Shown one piece after another: positions 9,556 through 18,152 of a DNA stretch of 64,000 bases. Below the pieces are notes generated by a model. It saw nothing but the letters and a program-made list of their open reading frames with translations. It was not told where the DNA came from and did not search any database. A program made the translations under genes and the position numbers. The stretch comes from JACVRW01 sp963808775 (GTDB lineage: Bacteria > Actinomycetota > Thermoleophilia > Solirubrobacterales > Thermoleophilaceae): the NCBI GenBank assembly GCA_963808775.1, contig CAWEGR010000005.1, forward strand, positions 1,116,001-1,180,000, read 5' to 3'. Numbering within the stretch: the first letter of the stretch is position 1; each line of letters opens with the position of its first letter.

Positions 9556-10104
9556 CTAGCCGCGCCTCAGCTCGAACCACACGCGCGTGCAGCGGCCGTC
9601 GCGAGCGACGCCCCAGCGGTCCGCCAGGCGCTCCACCAGGAACAGGCCCCAGCCCGTGTGGTCGGAACGCGGCGCGCCCGTGTTGGCCGGGTCGAACCCC
9701 GGTCCCTGGTCCGTGACCTCGGTGAGCACGGCAGAGCGGCCGACGACGATGCGAAGCGTGAGCGATTCCGCGTCCGCGTGCCTGACCGCGTTCGCCACGA
9801 GCTCGGTCACGAGCAGGCGCAGGGTCTCGGTCAGCGGAGGGTCGAGGTCCGCGCGCAGGCGCCCCACCGAGCGGCGTGCACGCGCGGCCGCCTCGGGCCC
9901 GCCCGCGAGCCTCAGCGTCAAGTCGTCGTCCAACGTCGCGGAGGCGCCGGCAGCGCCGTCGCTCGCCTGGCGCACGCTGCGCGCACCCGACGTGGCCGGG
10001 GACTCGGACTGGGTCGAGCTGAGTAGCTGGCGAGCGATACGGCGGGTCCTCCCAAGCTCTCTGGGTCGTGTCGGATTTACCCAAGCGGGGCCACGCTGCA
10101 ACAT
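9556..10104 (-). CDS. Anti-sigma-factor-type GHKL ATPase (RsbW-like)
   Basis: About 182 residues. The C-terminal 130 form a HATPase_c_2 domain: N-box LLVTELVANAVRHAD, G1 box VTDQGPGFDP, and the ending GWGLFLVERLADRWGV. Proteins of this type phosphorylate an anti-anti-sigma factor and bind a sigma factor, as RsbW/SpoIIAB do. The N-terminal 50 residues (RGPAWVNPTRPREL onwards) are low in hydrophobics and not part of the domain. It lies 35 bases downstream of a SpoIIE-type phosphatase on the same strand, its expected opposing enzyme. Start chosen at the ATG at 10104; a later start is possible. Confidence 0.8.
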   Translation of the reverse strand: MLQRGPAWVNPTRPRELGRTRRIARQLLSSTQSESPATSGARSVRQASDGAAGASATLDDDLTLRLAGGPEAAARARRSVGRLRADLDPPLTETLRLLVTELVANAVRHADAESLTLRIVVGRSAVLTEVTDQGPGFDPANTGAPRSDHTGWGLFLVERLADRWGVARDGRCTRVWFELRRG

Positions 10105-10139
10105 CTGAGGTGCTTTCCGCTGCCCCGCGCCGGGGAAGC

Positions 10140-12179
10140 TCAACCCGATACTCGGAGTACGAGCAGGGCGATGTCGTCTCGAGTCCGGCCCTCCCGGGCG
10201 TCGAGCGCCGCGCGCTCGAGGTGGCGGGCGATCGCGTCGGCGTCGCGGCCCGCACACTTGGCGAGCTCGTCCTCGAGCTTGTTCTCGTCGAGCGGAGCCC
10301 GCTTGGAGCGCGGCTCGATCAGGCCGTCCGTGAACAGCACGAGGGCGTCGCCACGGTCGAGCGACACGAGGGTGTCCTCGAGGTTCGGGTCGCGGACCAC
10401 GCCGAGGAGGGTCCCGGGCCGCCCGACCGCCTCGACCGCGCCGTTCGCGCGCAGCAGGAGCGGCAGGGGGTGGCCGCCGAGGGCGAGCGCCACCTTCGTG
10501 GCGGCCCCGTTCGGCTGCAGGTTCGCGTAGGCGACGGTGCAGAAGCGGCGGTCGTCGCGCTGGCGCATGAGCGCCTCGTTCAGCATCTCGAGGCTGCGGC
10601 TTGGAGAGTCCTCGCGCATGGCGGCCGCCCTCAGGGTGTAGCGCGCAAGCGCCGTCACGGCGGCGGCGTCGGGGCCCTTTCCGCAGACGTCGCCCATGAC
10701 CACGGTCCAGGCGCTGGCGCCCGTCTCGAACATGTCGTAGAAGTCGCCGCCCACCTCGCTGCCCTCGCCCGCCGGGCGGAAGCGGGCGGCCGCCTCGATC
10801 CCCGGGACGTCGGGCAGCACCACGGGCAGCAGGCTCTGCTGGAGGGTTCGGGCGATGTAGGCGCGCTCGCTGTAGAGGCGGGCGTTCTCGATCGCCGTGC
10901 CGCAGCGGCGTGCGAGCTCCTCCGCCACGGCGAGGTCGTCCTCGTCGTAGAGGCGAGCCTCCTCGCCGTTGACGAAGGTGAGCACCCCGAGCACCCGGTC
11001 GCGCGCGCTCATCGGCACCACGAGCGCGGAGCGGATCCCGAACTCCTTGAGCAGCTCGTAGTGGCGCTCGTCGCGCGCGCCCGCGCGCAGCAGCTCGTCG
11101 GGCACGCGGGGGATGAGCATCGGCCGCCCGGTGCGCAGGACCTCATAGGCGCCGCGATCGCTGGCAGGGTCGGGCGGGTAGCGCTCAGCGAGCTCGATCG
11201 CCCGCTGGCGCCGCTCCGGATCCGCATGTGTGAGCGCCACGCGCTCGAGCTCGTCGTTCTCGCCGACGAGGTCGACGGCGCACCACTCGGCCATCTCGGG
11301 GATCGCGAGCACCGCGATGCGCTCGAGCACGGTGTCCACGTCGAGCCGCGCGGCGAGCGCGTCGCTTGCGCGCGAGAGGAAGCGCTGGGCCAGCTCCGTG
11401 CGCTTGCTGTCCGTGATGTCCTCGATGACGTTGATCGCCATCGTCACGCCGCCCTCGGCGTCGCGAACCGGGCTGGCCTTGACCTTCGACCAGCGCTCCG
11501 CGCCGGTGGCGCCGACCCGGAAGCGAACCACCGCCTCCGGCGCCTCCTCGCCCTCGAGCGCGCGGCGCCCGGGGAACTCATCCGGCGGGAAGGGGGTGCC
11601 GTCCTCGCGGAGCGGCTCGAAGCGCGACCGGATCTGCTCGGGAGGGCTCGCGAGCAGCTCCTCGCTCGACGCGAACCCGAGCATCCTCACGGCGGCGTCG
11701 TTCGCGAACAGCAGCGAGCCGTCGGGCGCCTGCGCGGTGACCGCGTCCGCGACGCCCCGCAGCATCGCCTCCACATGGGCGCGCGCGTCCTCGGCACGGC
11801 CCTGGCTCTCGCGGGCGCTCGCCACCGCCCGCTCACGCTCCACGCGCAGCCTGGCGACCACCACCGCGACCGCGCCGCCGACCGCCACCGCCAGGACGGA
11901 GGTCAGGTGCTCGAAGGAGCCGAAGGAGTCACTCGCGAGCCCGAGCGGAAGCGCGAGCGCCAGCGCGGCGAGCGCCACGAGCGTCGTGGCGCGCACGCTC
12001 GCCCCCGTGGCGGCCACGATCGGGCCGAGCAGGAGCAGCTCGACGAGGACCGCTCGCTCTCCGAGCACGGCGTCGAGAGCCGCAATGGCGACGAGGAGCC
12101 CGGACGCGAGTGCGAGCGTACCTCGCTCGGACAGGCGCGCCCCCGGATGCGGTCGCGAGGCCAATCCGCTCGCGAGCAT
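10140..12179 (-). CDS. SpoIIE-family serine phosphatase with PAS and GAF domains
   Basis: A 679-residue sensor phosphatase. Residues 20-110 hold four to five hydrophobic segments (LLVAIAALDAVLG, LVELLLLGPIVAATG, LVALAALALALPLG, LAVAVGGAVAVVVA). A PAS domain follows (AQAPDGSLLFANDAA, about 145-260), then GAF (about 270-425), then a PP2C-type SpoIIE/RsbU domain opening TLQQSLLPVVLPDVPG with EVGGDFYDMFE, VMGDVCGKGPDAA, ALGGHPLPLL and LVLFTDGLIE. It would dephosphorylate an anti-anti-sigma factor and free a sigma factor in response to a signal at the membrane or in GAF. The RsbW-like kinase gene follows directly. No STAS gene is adjacent. Confidence 0.9.
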   Translation of the reverse strand: MLASGLASRPHPGARLSERGTLALASGLLVAIAALDAVLGERAVLVELLLLGPIVAATGASVRATTLVALAALALALPLGLASDSFGSFEHLTSVLAVAVGGAVAVVVARLRVERERAVASARESQGRAEDARAHVEAMLRGVADAVTAQAPDGSLLFANDAAVRMLGFASSEELLASPPEQIRSRFEPLREDGTPFPPDEFPGRRALEGEEAPEAVVRFRVGATGAERWSKVKASPVRDAEGGVTMAINVIEDITDSKRTELAQRFLSRASDALAARLDVDTVLERIAVLAIPEMAEWCAVDLVGENDELERVALTHADPERRQRAIELAERYPPDPASDRGAYEVLRTGRPMLIPRVPDELLRAGARDERHYELLKEFGIRSALVVPMSARDRVLGVLTFVNGEEARLYDEDDLAVAEELARRCGTAIENARLYSERAYIARTLQQSLLPVVLPDVPGIEAAARFRPAGEGSEVGGDFYDMFETGASAWTVVMGDVCGKGPDAAAVTALARYTLRAAAMREDSPSRSLEMLNEALMRQRDDRRFCTVAYANLQPNGAATKVALALGGHPLPLLLRANGAVEAVGRPGTLLGVVRDPNLEDTLVSLDRGDALVLFTDGLIEPRSKRAPLDENKLEDELAKCAGRDADAIARHLERAALDAREGRTRDDIALLVLRVSG

Positions 12180-12199
12180 ACTTCGCTAGACCTACCGGC

Positions 12200-12905
12200 G
12201 TGCAGGCTTCAGAGCGCCACCCCGACGGCGTCGTCCGCGTGCGGGCCGACAACCCCTCCGCCCTCACCCTCGACGGCACCAACACGTACGTATTCGAGGG
12301 CTGGATCGTCGACCCCGGGCCCGCCGACGACGAGCACCTGGCGGCCGTGCGGGAGGCCGTCGGCGGCGATCCGGAGGGCATCGTCCTCACCCATTCGCAC
12401 GCCGACCACGCCGAGGGCGCCGAGCACTTCGGGGTGCCGGTCACGCTCCCCGGCGAGGGCGACGAGGTCGGCCCGTTCAGCGTGCTCGCGACCCCGGGGC
12501 ACTCGGCCGACAGCGTCTGCCTGATCAGCGCCGGCCTCTGCTTCACGGGCGACACCGTGCTCGGCACCGGTTCCGTCTTCATCGCGCCGGGGGAGGGGTC
12601 GCTGTCGGCCTACCTCGACTCGCTGCGGCGGCTGCGCGAGCTCGAGCTCGACGACGCTCTGCCCCGGACACGGCCCGTACGTCTGGGACCCGCGCGCGAA
12701 GCTCGACGAGTACATCGACCACCGCCTCGAGCGCGAGCGCCGGCTGATCGAGGCGCTCGACGCCGGCCTGCGCGGCCGCGACGACCTGCTCGACGCCGCC
12801 TGGCCCGAGGTCCGGGCGGAGCTGCGGCCCGCCGCGGCGCTCACGCTCGCGGCCCACCTCGAGAAGCTCGTCGAGGAGGGCCGGATGCCGGAGGACGCGG
12901 GCTGA
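12200..12905 (+). CDS. MBL-fold metallohydrolase, frameshifted near 12662
   Basis: Metallo-beta-lactamase fold hydrolase of the LACTB2/glyoxalase II-like group. Seen: NPSALTLDGTNTYVFEGWIV at the N-terminus, the metal motif THSHADHAEG (HxHxDH), TPGHSADSVCL and FTGDTVLG. After LELDDAL the frame changes near 12662: CPGHGPYVWDPRAKLDEYI and ALTLAAHLEKLVEEGRM to the stop are in the next frame, giving about 235 residues with the winged-helix-like C-terminal domain of this group. One indel beside a CCCC run explains it. Divergent from the SpoIIE phosphatase with a 20-base gap. Confidence 0.82.
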
Positions 12906-12933
12906 GCCGGTCCGCGCGGGGTAGGGGCGCGGA

Positions 12934-13176
12934 ATGGAGACACCCGAGAAGCCTCAGGGCGACGGCGACGCGCGCGAGCAGGTCGGCACAGGCGAGGAGA
13001 GGACGGGTGAGGCCTCGTACGCCGCGCAGGAGGGTCACGAGCGTGGCGCTCCCATGCCCCACGACGGACCGTTCCCGGACGGCGTCAGAGCCGCCCCTCA
13101 TACAGCAGCGCCCGCTCGATTGCAGCGGACGCCATCTGCGCGAGATGAACCAAGACCGCCTCGTCGAGGTCGGTGA
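12934..13176 (+). CDS. Possible small hydrophilic protein
   Basis: An open frame METPEKPQGDGDAREQVGTG and onward, 80 residues, Gly/Glu/Pro-rich and without hydrophobic segments. The first 50 residues look like a plausible disordered protein; the last 30 overlap the end of the convergent GAF gene and read as its complement. No ribosome site and no family match. May not be a gene. Confidence 0.25.
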   Translation: METPEKPQGDGDAREQVGTGEERTGEASYAAQEGHERGAPMPHDGPFPDGVRAAPHTAAPARLQRTPSARDEPRPPRRGR

Positions 13177-13882
13177 ACGGCGCCTCCCCGTCGATGGCGT
13201 GAACCGACCCGAAGGTCCGGCCGTCGAGCCCGGCCAACGATGCCGAGATCCAACCGGTCAGGGGTGGCGCGGCCTTCGACTCCTCGCGCGGGTGTCGGCC
13301 GGCGAGAGTCGCGAGCGCACGGTCGTGAAGTGACGCGGGATCGGTGCGACGCAGGAAGGCCGCGCTCGATGACCGTTCGTCCGCGCACGATGTGGCCACG
13401 AGACCCGGCAGGTCGGCCGGGCCGGCGAGCAAGGCGAGGCAGCAATCGGCGTGCGTCAGCTCGCGAGCCTGCTCGGCGACGAGCTGAAGAACCTCCTCGA
13501 GCACGTCCGAAGCGTGGATCGCCACGGAGGCGTCGGTCAGGAAGTTGGAGAGCTGTCGGAGCATCTCCGCGTGACGGCGCTCGACCAGGGCCGCCTCGCG
13601 CGCCTCATGAAACCCGCGCTGCACCATCTCGAATGCACCCAGGCTCTCTACGAAGAATTCGCGCGCCCGCGTGAGCCGCTGCTCGGACCCTTGCTCGGCG
13701 CCCGCGTTCGCGGCCAGGGCGTCGTGGTGCACGGTCGCCACATCCATCACGCTGAGCGATCGGCTGACCGCCTCGCGTCCGAGCTCGTAGCTCCGATGAA
13801 GCGTCGCCTCACTCGGTTCGCTGAGGTAGGCCTCGAAGGCTCGCGCATACGAACTGCTGAACTGCCGCAAGGCCGCGTTCAT
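13085..13882 (-). CDS. RsbU-N domain plus GAF domain protein, no phosphatase domain
   Basis: A 265-residue protein ending the stressosome operon. Residues 1-90 resemble the helical N-terminal domain of RsbU, the domain that RsbT binds (SYARAFEAYLSEPSEATL, YELGREAVSRSLSV, DVATVHHDALA). Residues 115-265 are a GAF domain (LSNFLTDASVAIHASDVLEE to LVHLAQMASAAIERALL). The PP2C phosphatase domain of real RsbU is absent and the stop is clean. It overlaps the RsbX-like gene by four bases, so it is translated with the stressosome. It may be an RsbT-binding output or decoy; a function is not proven. Confidence 0.75.
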   Translation of the reverse strand: MNAALRQFSSSYARAFEAYLSEPSEATLHRSYELGREAVSRSLSVMDVATVHHDALAANAGAEQGSEQRLTRAREFFVESLGAFEMVQRGFHEAREAALVERRHAEMLRQLSNFLTDASVAIHASDVLEEVLQLVAEQARELTHADCCLALLAGPADLPGLVATSCADERSSSAAFLRRTDPASLHDRALATLAGRHPREESKAAPPLTGWISASLAGLDGRTFGSVHAIDGEAPFTDLDEAVLVHLAQMASAAIERALLYEGRL

Positions 13883-14487
13883 GACGCCGCCCCGAGATAG
13901 CGCGCAACGAGGCAGAGGCCATCGTCGTCAGCCTTCCAGTGCCGGCCCATGATGCGTTCCGCGATCTCGGCCGTAGAGCCCGTCCCGTCGAGGTCGTCGG
14001 CGAAGCCCCCAGTAAGCCCATCGGTGGCGAAGATCAGCAGATCGCCGCGGTGAAGCGGGAGGGTCTCGGGGACCAGCTCGGGAAGATCGTGGCCAGGCAC
14101 GCCCGGCGCCAGGGCGAGCGACTCCTGCACGGTCCGGCTTCCAGCCTTCGCGCGGATCAGGCGGCCCTCGACGTTTCCGACACCCACCCAGGTGAGGCTC
14201 CGCTTCGCGTGGGCTACGAGGCCGAGGCTCAGGGCCGCACCGCGCGTGCTCCGCAAGGCCCGGTGACAGCGCCGCGCGACCTGAGCGAGGTCCTCCTGCG
14301 CGGTCAAGCGCGCCTCTCGTATAGCCACACGGGCGGCGCGCGCTGCCGCGGGACCGTGACCGAGGCCGTCGGCTGCGGCGATCAGCGCGCCGGATGGTGC
14401 GGGGATCAGGGCCGCCTGGTCGCCCGCAACGCTCTCGCCCGGTCGCATACGCGTGACGGCGGCCCACTCGAGCATCGGCTCAGCCAC
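13879..14487 (-). CDS. RsbX-like PP2C/SpoIIE phosphatase
   Basis: About 202 residues from a GTG that overlaps the end of rsbT by eight bases (GTGGCTGA). The phosphatase core shows AAADGLGHGPAAARAA with the metal-binding aspartate, GVGNVEGRLI, and LLIFATDGLTGGF. A single small PP2C domain without sensor region, placed after rsbR-rsbS-rsbT, is the pattern of RsbX, which removes phosphate from RsbR and RsbS to reset the stressosome. Cytoplasmic. A longer frame starting at an ATG at 14520 exists but would overlap rsbT by 41 bases. Confidence 0.8.
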   Translation of the reverse strand: MAEPMLEWAAVTRMRPGESVAGDQAALIPAPSGALIAAADGLGHGPAAARAARVAIREARLTAQEDLAQVARRCHRALRSTRGAALSLGLVAHAKRSLTWVGVGNVEGRLIRAKAGSRTVQESLALAPGVPGHDLPELVPETLPLHRGDLLIFATDGLTGGFADDLDGTGSTAEIAERIMGRHWKADDDGLCLVARYLGAAS

Positions 14488-14923
14488 GGCGACGGCGCTC
14501 CCGCAGCATCTCCAGCTCATCGAGGATGTGCCACTTCGTCATCGTCACCGTCGTGCCGCATCCCGGTTCGGAGACGATCTCGAACTCGTCCATCAGCCTC
14601 CGTGCGCCCGGGAGCCCCAGCCCAAGCCCTGAATCTCCCGCATAGCCGTCGCGAAGGGCCGCCTGCACGTCACGGATGCCAGGGCCGGCGTCGTGCGCGA
14701 TGACGGCCAGACCACGGCGCCGGTCGTCCTCTATCGCACGCAAGACGATCTCCCCGGTTCCCACGTGGACGACGATGTTCCGCGCGATCTCGGAGATCGC
14801 AGTCGCAATCAGAGTGGCGTCCGTACGGCTGAAGCCCAGGTGGTCCGCCAACGCCCGGGCCTCGGCACGCGCCGAGACGAGATCCTCGTCCGCGCCGATG
14901 GTGACGCGCACCTCATCTCGCAT
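14480..14923 (-). CDS. rsbT: Serine/threonine kinase RsbT, stressosome switch
   Basis: A 147-residue GHKL ATPase starting MRDEVRVTIGADEDLVSAR. N-box TAISEIARNIVVH, G1 HDAGPGIRD, and the Gly-rich lid GLGLGLPGARRLMDEF followed by GCGTTVTMTKW match RsbT, which phosphorylates RsbR and RsbS in the stressosome and on release activates a downstream partner. The start ATG overlaps the rsbS stop by eleven bases, so the two are translationally coupled. A longer frame to 14971 lies inside rsbS and is not used. Confidence 0.9.
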   Translation of the reverse strand: MRDEVRVTIGADEDLVSARAEARALADHLGFSRTDATLIATAISEIARNIVVHVGTGEIVLRAIEDDRRRGLAVIAHDAGPGIRDVQAALRDGYAGDSGLGLGLPGARRLMDEFEIVSEPGCGTTVTMTKWHILDELEMLRERRRRG

Positions 14924-15287
14924 CCGGCGTCCCTCTTTGAAGGAGGCGGTCGAGGATCTGGATCCCCTCATCGAGATCGAGTGCCGCCCGCAGCGGCTCG
15001 AGGTTGAGGCGGAACTGGACCATGGCGATCGCGACGTCCGGCTGGATTCCGACGATGACCGTCTCGGCGCCTCGCATCTGCGTCGTCTCGGCGATCGTCC
15101 GGAGGGCCCGAGCGACGAAGGAATCGATTACGTCCAGGGCGGCGACATCAACGATCAGGCCACGAGCGCGCCGCTCCCCGACGCGATTTGCGAGGTCGTC
15201 GCGAAGGGCCATGACCTCGCGATCGCTCAAATCGGATTGGATCGACGCGATCACGTACTCCCCGTGATGGAGGATCGCGACGGACAC
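14913..15287 (-). CDS. rsbS: Stressosome scaffold protein RsbS
   Basis: A 124-residue single STAS domain: MSVAILHHGEYVIASIQSDL, then GLIVDVAALDVIDSFVARAL, and TVIVGIQPDVAIAMVQF. The serine in DVIDSF corresponds to the residue phosphorylated by RsbT in the B. subtilis protein. RsbS forms the core of the stressosome with RsbR and holds RsbT. It lies 15 bases after rsbR and overlaps rsbT. Confidence 0.92.
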   Translation of the reverse strand: MSVAILHHGEYVIASIQSDLSDREVMALRDDLANRVGERRARGLIVDVAALDVIDSFVARALRTIAETTQMRGAETVIVGIQPDVAIAMVQFRLNLEPLRAALDLDEGIQILDRLLQRGTPDAR

Positions 15288-15302
15288 CGGGCTACCGGCC
15301 CC

Positions 15303-16215
15303 TCACTGGGACAGTCGCGCGGATGCCTCGTCCGCAGGCGGAGCGGACGTAGCGAGCAGACGCTCGGCCTCCTCCAAGCCGCCCTGGAGGTCCCCGACCG
15401 TCTGTATCGATCCGAGGTCGAGGCCAAGATCGACCAATGTCTGCGCGATGCGCGACGAAAGGCCGGTCAGGATGGCGCTCGCGCCCATCAGCCGGGCAGC
15501 CTCGACCGCCTGGACGAGGTGATTGGCGACAGTCATGTCGATCGTCGCGACCCCGGTCACGTCGATCACCACCACGCGGGCGCGGTTGTCGCGGATAGCC
15601 CCCAAGAGCTGCTCGGTCAGCTGGCGCGCCCGGGCCGAGTCGAGCACGCCGATGATCGGCAGGATCAGCAGACGCTCGCGCACCTGGAGGACGGGAGTGG
15701 AAAGTTCTCGGATGGACTCCTGCTGCTCGCGGATGATCCGCTCGCGCTCGTCCACGAAGCTCACGCCCACGGTCACCGCGATGCTGTTGGCCGCCGGCTC
15801 ATATGAGTCAAGGATGCGATGGAGCAGGTCAGGGTCGCGCTGATCGCGCTCGTAGTTGACGAACAGCGACCTCGCGAGCACGTCGCGCAGCAGCAGCACG
15901 ATGCCGAGGACCTCGTCCGTCTCCACGCCGCGGGGGATGATGCGCTCGGAGAGGTCCCTCGCGTACTCCTGGAGCGTCTCGACGCTCCCGGTCTCCAGGG
16001 CGGTGACGTAGTTGTCGTAAACGGCCGTGACCTCCGAGAAGATCTCGTCCGGCTCCATGACGCTCAAGCAGCTTGGCTTCCGTTATGCGTCGCACCCACT
16101 TCTCGCGCAACGCCTCCCGGTTCTGACGCAGATGGTCGACGAGCTCATGCAGGAGCTCGGGGTCAACCGCCGGCGCCGTGATCGGGACCTTCGTTTCGCT
16201 CGCTCTTGGCTCCAT
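15303..16215 (-). CDS. rsbR: Stressosome sensor RsbR, frameshifted near 16062
   Basis: Starts at the ATG at 16215 behind a strong ribosome site (AGGAGGG, six bases away), MEPRASETKVPITAPAVDP. The N-terminal helical (globin-like) domain runs LLHELVDHLRQNREALREKW to EAKLL; the frame then changes near 16062 to VMEPDEIFSEVTAVYDNYV, continuing the same domain. The C-terminal STAS domain has VVVIDVTGVATIDMTVANHL and ASAILTGLSSRIAQTL, including the two threonines that RsbT phosphorylates in B. subtilis RsbRA. One indel at a G separates the halves. First stressosome gene, 17 bases after a TetR gene. Confidence 0.88.
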
Positions 16216-16232
16216 CGACCCTCCTGGTCTGC

Positions 16233-16838
16233 TCATCCGATCGGGCGTCGGCGAGCGCCGTCGAGGAAGAGCGTGGTGATCCTGGCGATCGTGTCTTCCC
16301 TACCCGTACCCGGCTTGGAACGCAGCACGCTGACGACGAGGCTCACGAGTACGTCGGTCAGCCAGGTGGCCGGAACGTCATCACGAAGGTCGCCTGTGCT
16401 CTGCGCGCGCTCAATGAGCCGGCGCAACGGCTGGCCGACGCGGCGCTCGAACTCGGCCGCGTCGAGCTGAACCCGGTCACGTGCGAGCACGATGAATGCG
16501 TCACCGACCTCAACCAGGGCCCTGACCGCTCGCGTCACGCCCTCGTCGGTGGTCACCTCCTCCAGCCGCGCCGCAACGAGTCGCGCTTCGGCATCGGCCA
16601 CGGCAAGGGCGGCAAGGTCGTCCAGTACCGCCTGACGGTTGGGGAAGTAGCGGTACAGCGTTGCGCGAGCCACGCCGGCCGACGCCGCCACGTCGGCCAT
16701 GCTCGCCGACTCCCCGCTTGCGGCAATCACGCGTGCGGCTGCTTCGAGAATCGCGTCGATCACACGCTGCTGCAGCGCCGGGCGAGGCGCGGCCAAGGAC
16801 GTCTGAGGGAGGTTTACCTCTGGCCTGTTTTGGGACAT
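16233..16838 (-). CDS. TetR family regulator heading the stressosome operon
   Basis: A 201-residue repressor-type protein starting MSQNRPEVNLPQT. The N-terminal helix-turn-helix is clear: DAILEAAARVIAASGES, MADVAASAGVARATLYRYFP. The C-terminal domain (residues 90-195) is the usual ligand-binding and dimerisation region and is not recognisable further. It stops 17 bases before rsbR on the same strand, so it is probably the first gene of the stressosome transcript and may autoregulate it. The region just upstream holds repeated TGTATGCA sites. A longer open frame to 17486 is unsupported. Confidence 0.85.
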   Translation of the reverse strand: MSQNRPEVNLPQTSLAAPRPALQQRVIDAILEAAARVIAASGESASMADVAASAGVARATLYRYFPNRQAVLDDLAALAVADAEARLVAARLEEVTTDEGVTRAVRALVEVGDAFIVLARDRVQLDAAEFERRVGQPLRRLIERAQSTGDLRDDVPATWLTDVLVSLVVSVLRSKPGTGREDTIARITTLFLDGARRRPIG

Positions 16839-17033
16839 AGATGTCTCATACTTGTATGCATCTGTATGCACGTTATACGCTAACGTCCCCACAGCGCGAC
16901 GATTTGAACCGCCCCGGTTCGCGGTTCCGTCGCGAGGAGTTGCCACCACCGGGCACGAGCGCCCGGCGGGTCCGCATCCCGGTGCGTGGCAGCTCCGTGC
17001 TAACCGGGCTTCGCTCGCTCTTGTCGCGCGGAG
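16839..17033. other. Intergenic region upstream of the TetR gene
   Basis: No gene seen. The first 40 bases hold the TGTATGCA repeats and a TATAAC-like element on the minus strand; the remainder shows no structure I can name. Base composition of the first 40 bases is much more AT-rich than its surroundings. Confidence 0.5.
16853..16870. promoter_or_regulatory. Candidate TetR operator
   Basis: TGTATGCA occurs twice, ten bases apart (16853-16860 and 16863-16870), and TGCAT/ATGCA forms an inverted repeat with a four-base spacer (16857-16870). It sits 15-32 bases before the TetR start codon and is AT-rich against a GC-rich background, as expected of an autoregulatory operator. Confidence 0.4.
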
Positions 17034-17513
17034 TTGATCGGCTTCGCCTCTCCGATCGGCCGCCTCAGCGCCATTCTGCGAATCACCGACGTGGCGACGG
17101 GAATCACGGCTACCTCCGTGGTGCCCGTGGACTTGCACAAGCCGGTCGAGGGTGGTGCCGGGCCCCCCGAGATGATCGTCCCGGAGAGCGACGTGCGCGC
17201 TCGCGACCTGAGGGCGGAGACCGAGCGCGTGCGCCTGGTGCCCAGCATCCGGGGAGGAGCCCTGTCGGGGGAGCTCCTGACGATGGAGTTCGACGGCCTG
17301 TGCGCTCACGGGCTGGCCCTCGTGCTCTCCAGGGCGCTGCGCGCGGGCGCGCTCACCAGCGCCACTTGCTCTGAGGAGACTCGTGGGGCGGCGACGAACG
17401 GGGGCGCCGGCGGCGGGATCGAGCAGGACATGAGGCCCGACGTGGGCCCGAAGAGACGCCCAAACGACACAGGGAGGATCCAGCATGACCGGACAGACGA
17501 CCTACGCATATGA
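17034..17513 (+). CDS. Possible hypothetical protein
   Basis: An open frame from a TTG, 159 residues. The first 105 residues (ILRITDVATGITATSVVPVD, EMIVPESDVRARDLRAETE) have a protein-like composition; the last 50 are Gly/Arg-rich and run into the PRC-barrel gene in another frame, which suggests either an earlier true end or no gene. No family recognised. Confidence 0.3.
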   Translation: MIGFASPIGRLSAILRITDVATGITATSVVPVDLHKPVEGGAGPPEMIVPESDVRARDLRAETERVRLVPSIRGGALSGELLTMEFDGLCAHGLALVLSRALRAGALTSATCSEETRGAATNGGAGGGIEQDMRPDVGPKRRPNDTGRIQHDRTDDLRI

Positions 17514-17985
17514 CTGGGTTGGGCGGGAGATCATCGACAACGACGGCAAGAAGGTCGGAACCGTCGAGGACCTCTACTGCGAGGACGGAACAGCGAACCC
17601 CGAGTGGGCGGCGGTCCGCAGCGGGATGCTCGGCTCGAAGCTCAAGTTCGTGCCGATCACGCACGTTGAGCCACACGGGACGCAGCTTCAGGTCCCGTAC
17701 GACAAGGATCAGATCAAAGATGCCCCGAACGTAAAACCAGGCGCAGACCTCTCCTCCCGGGAAGAAGAGCGACTGTGCGCGCACTACGGCATGCACTATC
17801 GCGGCGCCTCGGGCCGGAGGCCGGTCGGGCGCGCCGCGAATGGACCCTCCACCCGAGATGCGCCGACGCGGTCCGAGGAGGAGAGCCGCCTCGGGACCGC
17901 GCGTGAGCAGGCCGGGCGGGCGCGGCTGCGCAGGTACGTCGTGACCGAGCAGGTGCAGAAGGGGGTTCCCATTCGCCGCGCATAA
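17485..17985 (+). CDS. PRC-barrel domain protein with truncated DUF2382 tail
   Basis: A 166-residue protein behind a good ribosome site (AGGGAGG). The N-terminal PRC-barrel is clear: YDWVGREIIDNDGKKVGTVE, AVRSGMLGSKLKFVPI, with YDKDQIKDAPNV and GADLSSREEERL. Near the end RLRRYVVTEQVQKGVPIRR is the start of a DUF2382 domain, which normally goes on with a repeat of V-x-R-E-E. In the next frame the sequence reads AHKAHVVREERIDAEGDVGR and stops at 18040, so one base is probably missing near 17980. These proteins are stress-associated and their partner is unknown. Confidence 0.8.
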   Translation: MTGQTTYAYDWVGREIIDNDGKKVGTVEDLYCEDGTANPEWAAVRSGMLGSKLKFVPITHVEPHGTQLQVPYDKDQIKDAPNVKPGADLSSREEERLCAHYGMHYRGASGRRPVGRAANGPSTRDAPTRSEEESRLGTAREQAGRARLRRYVVTEQVQKGVPIRRA

Positions 17986-18152
17986 GGCCCACGTCGTGCG
18001 GGAGGAGCGCATCGACGCCGAAGGCGACGTCGGCCGGTAGGGCGACCCGCCCGTCGCTTTCAGTTGAGGGCGCCAGTCCTGGGCATCCTCCACACTTTGG
18101 CACGGGCGCGACGGGGTACGCTCACTCGGTCACCCGCGGAAGGAGCGATCAG

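Noticed and set aside
10068..12524. 818-codon open frame on the plus strand
   Set aside because: Antisense to the well-supported SpoIIE phosphatase gene; no domain in its translation.
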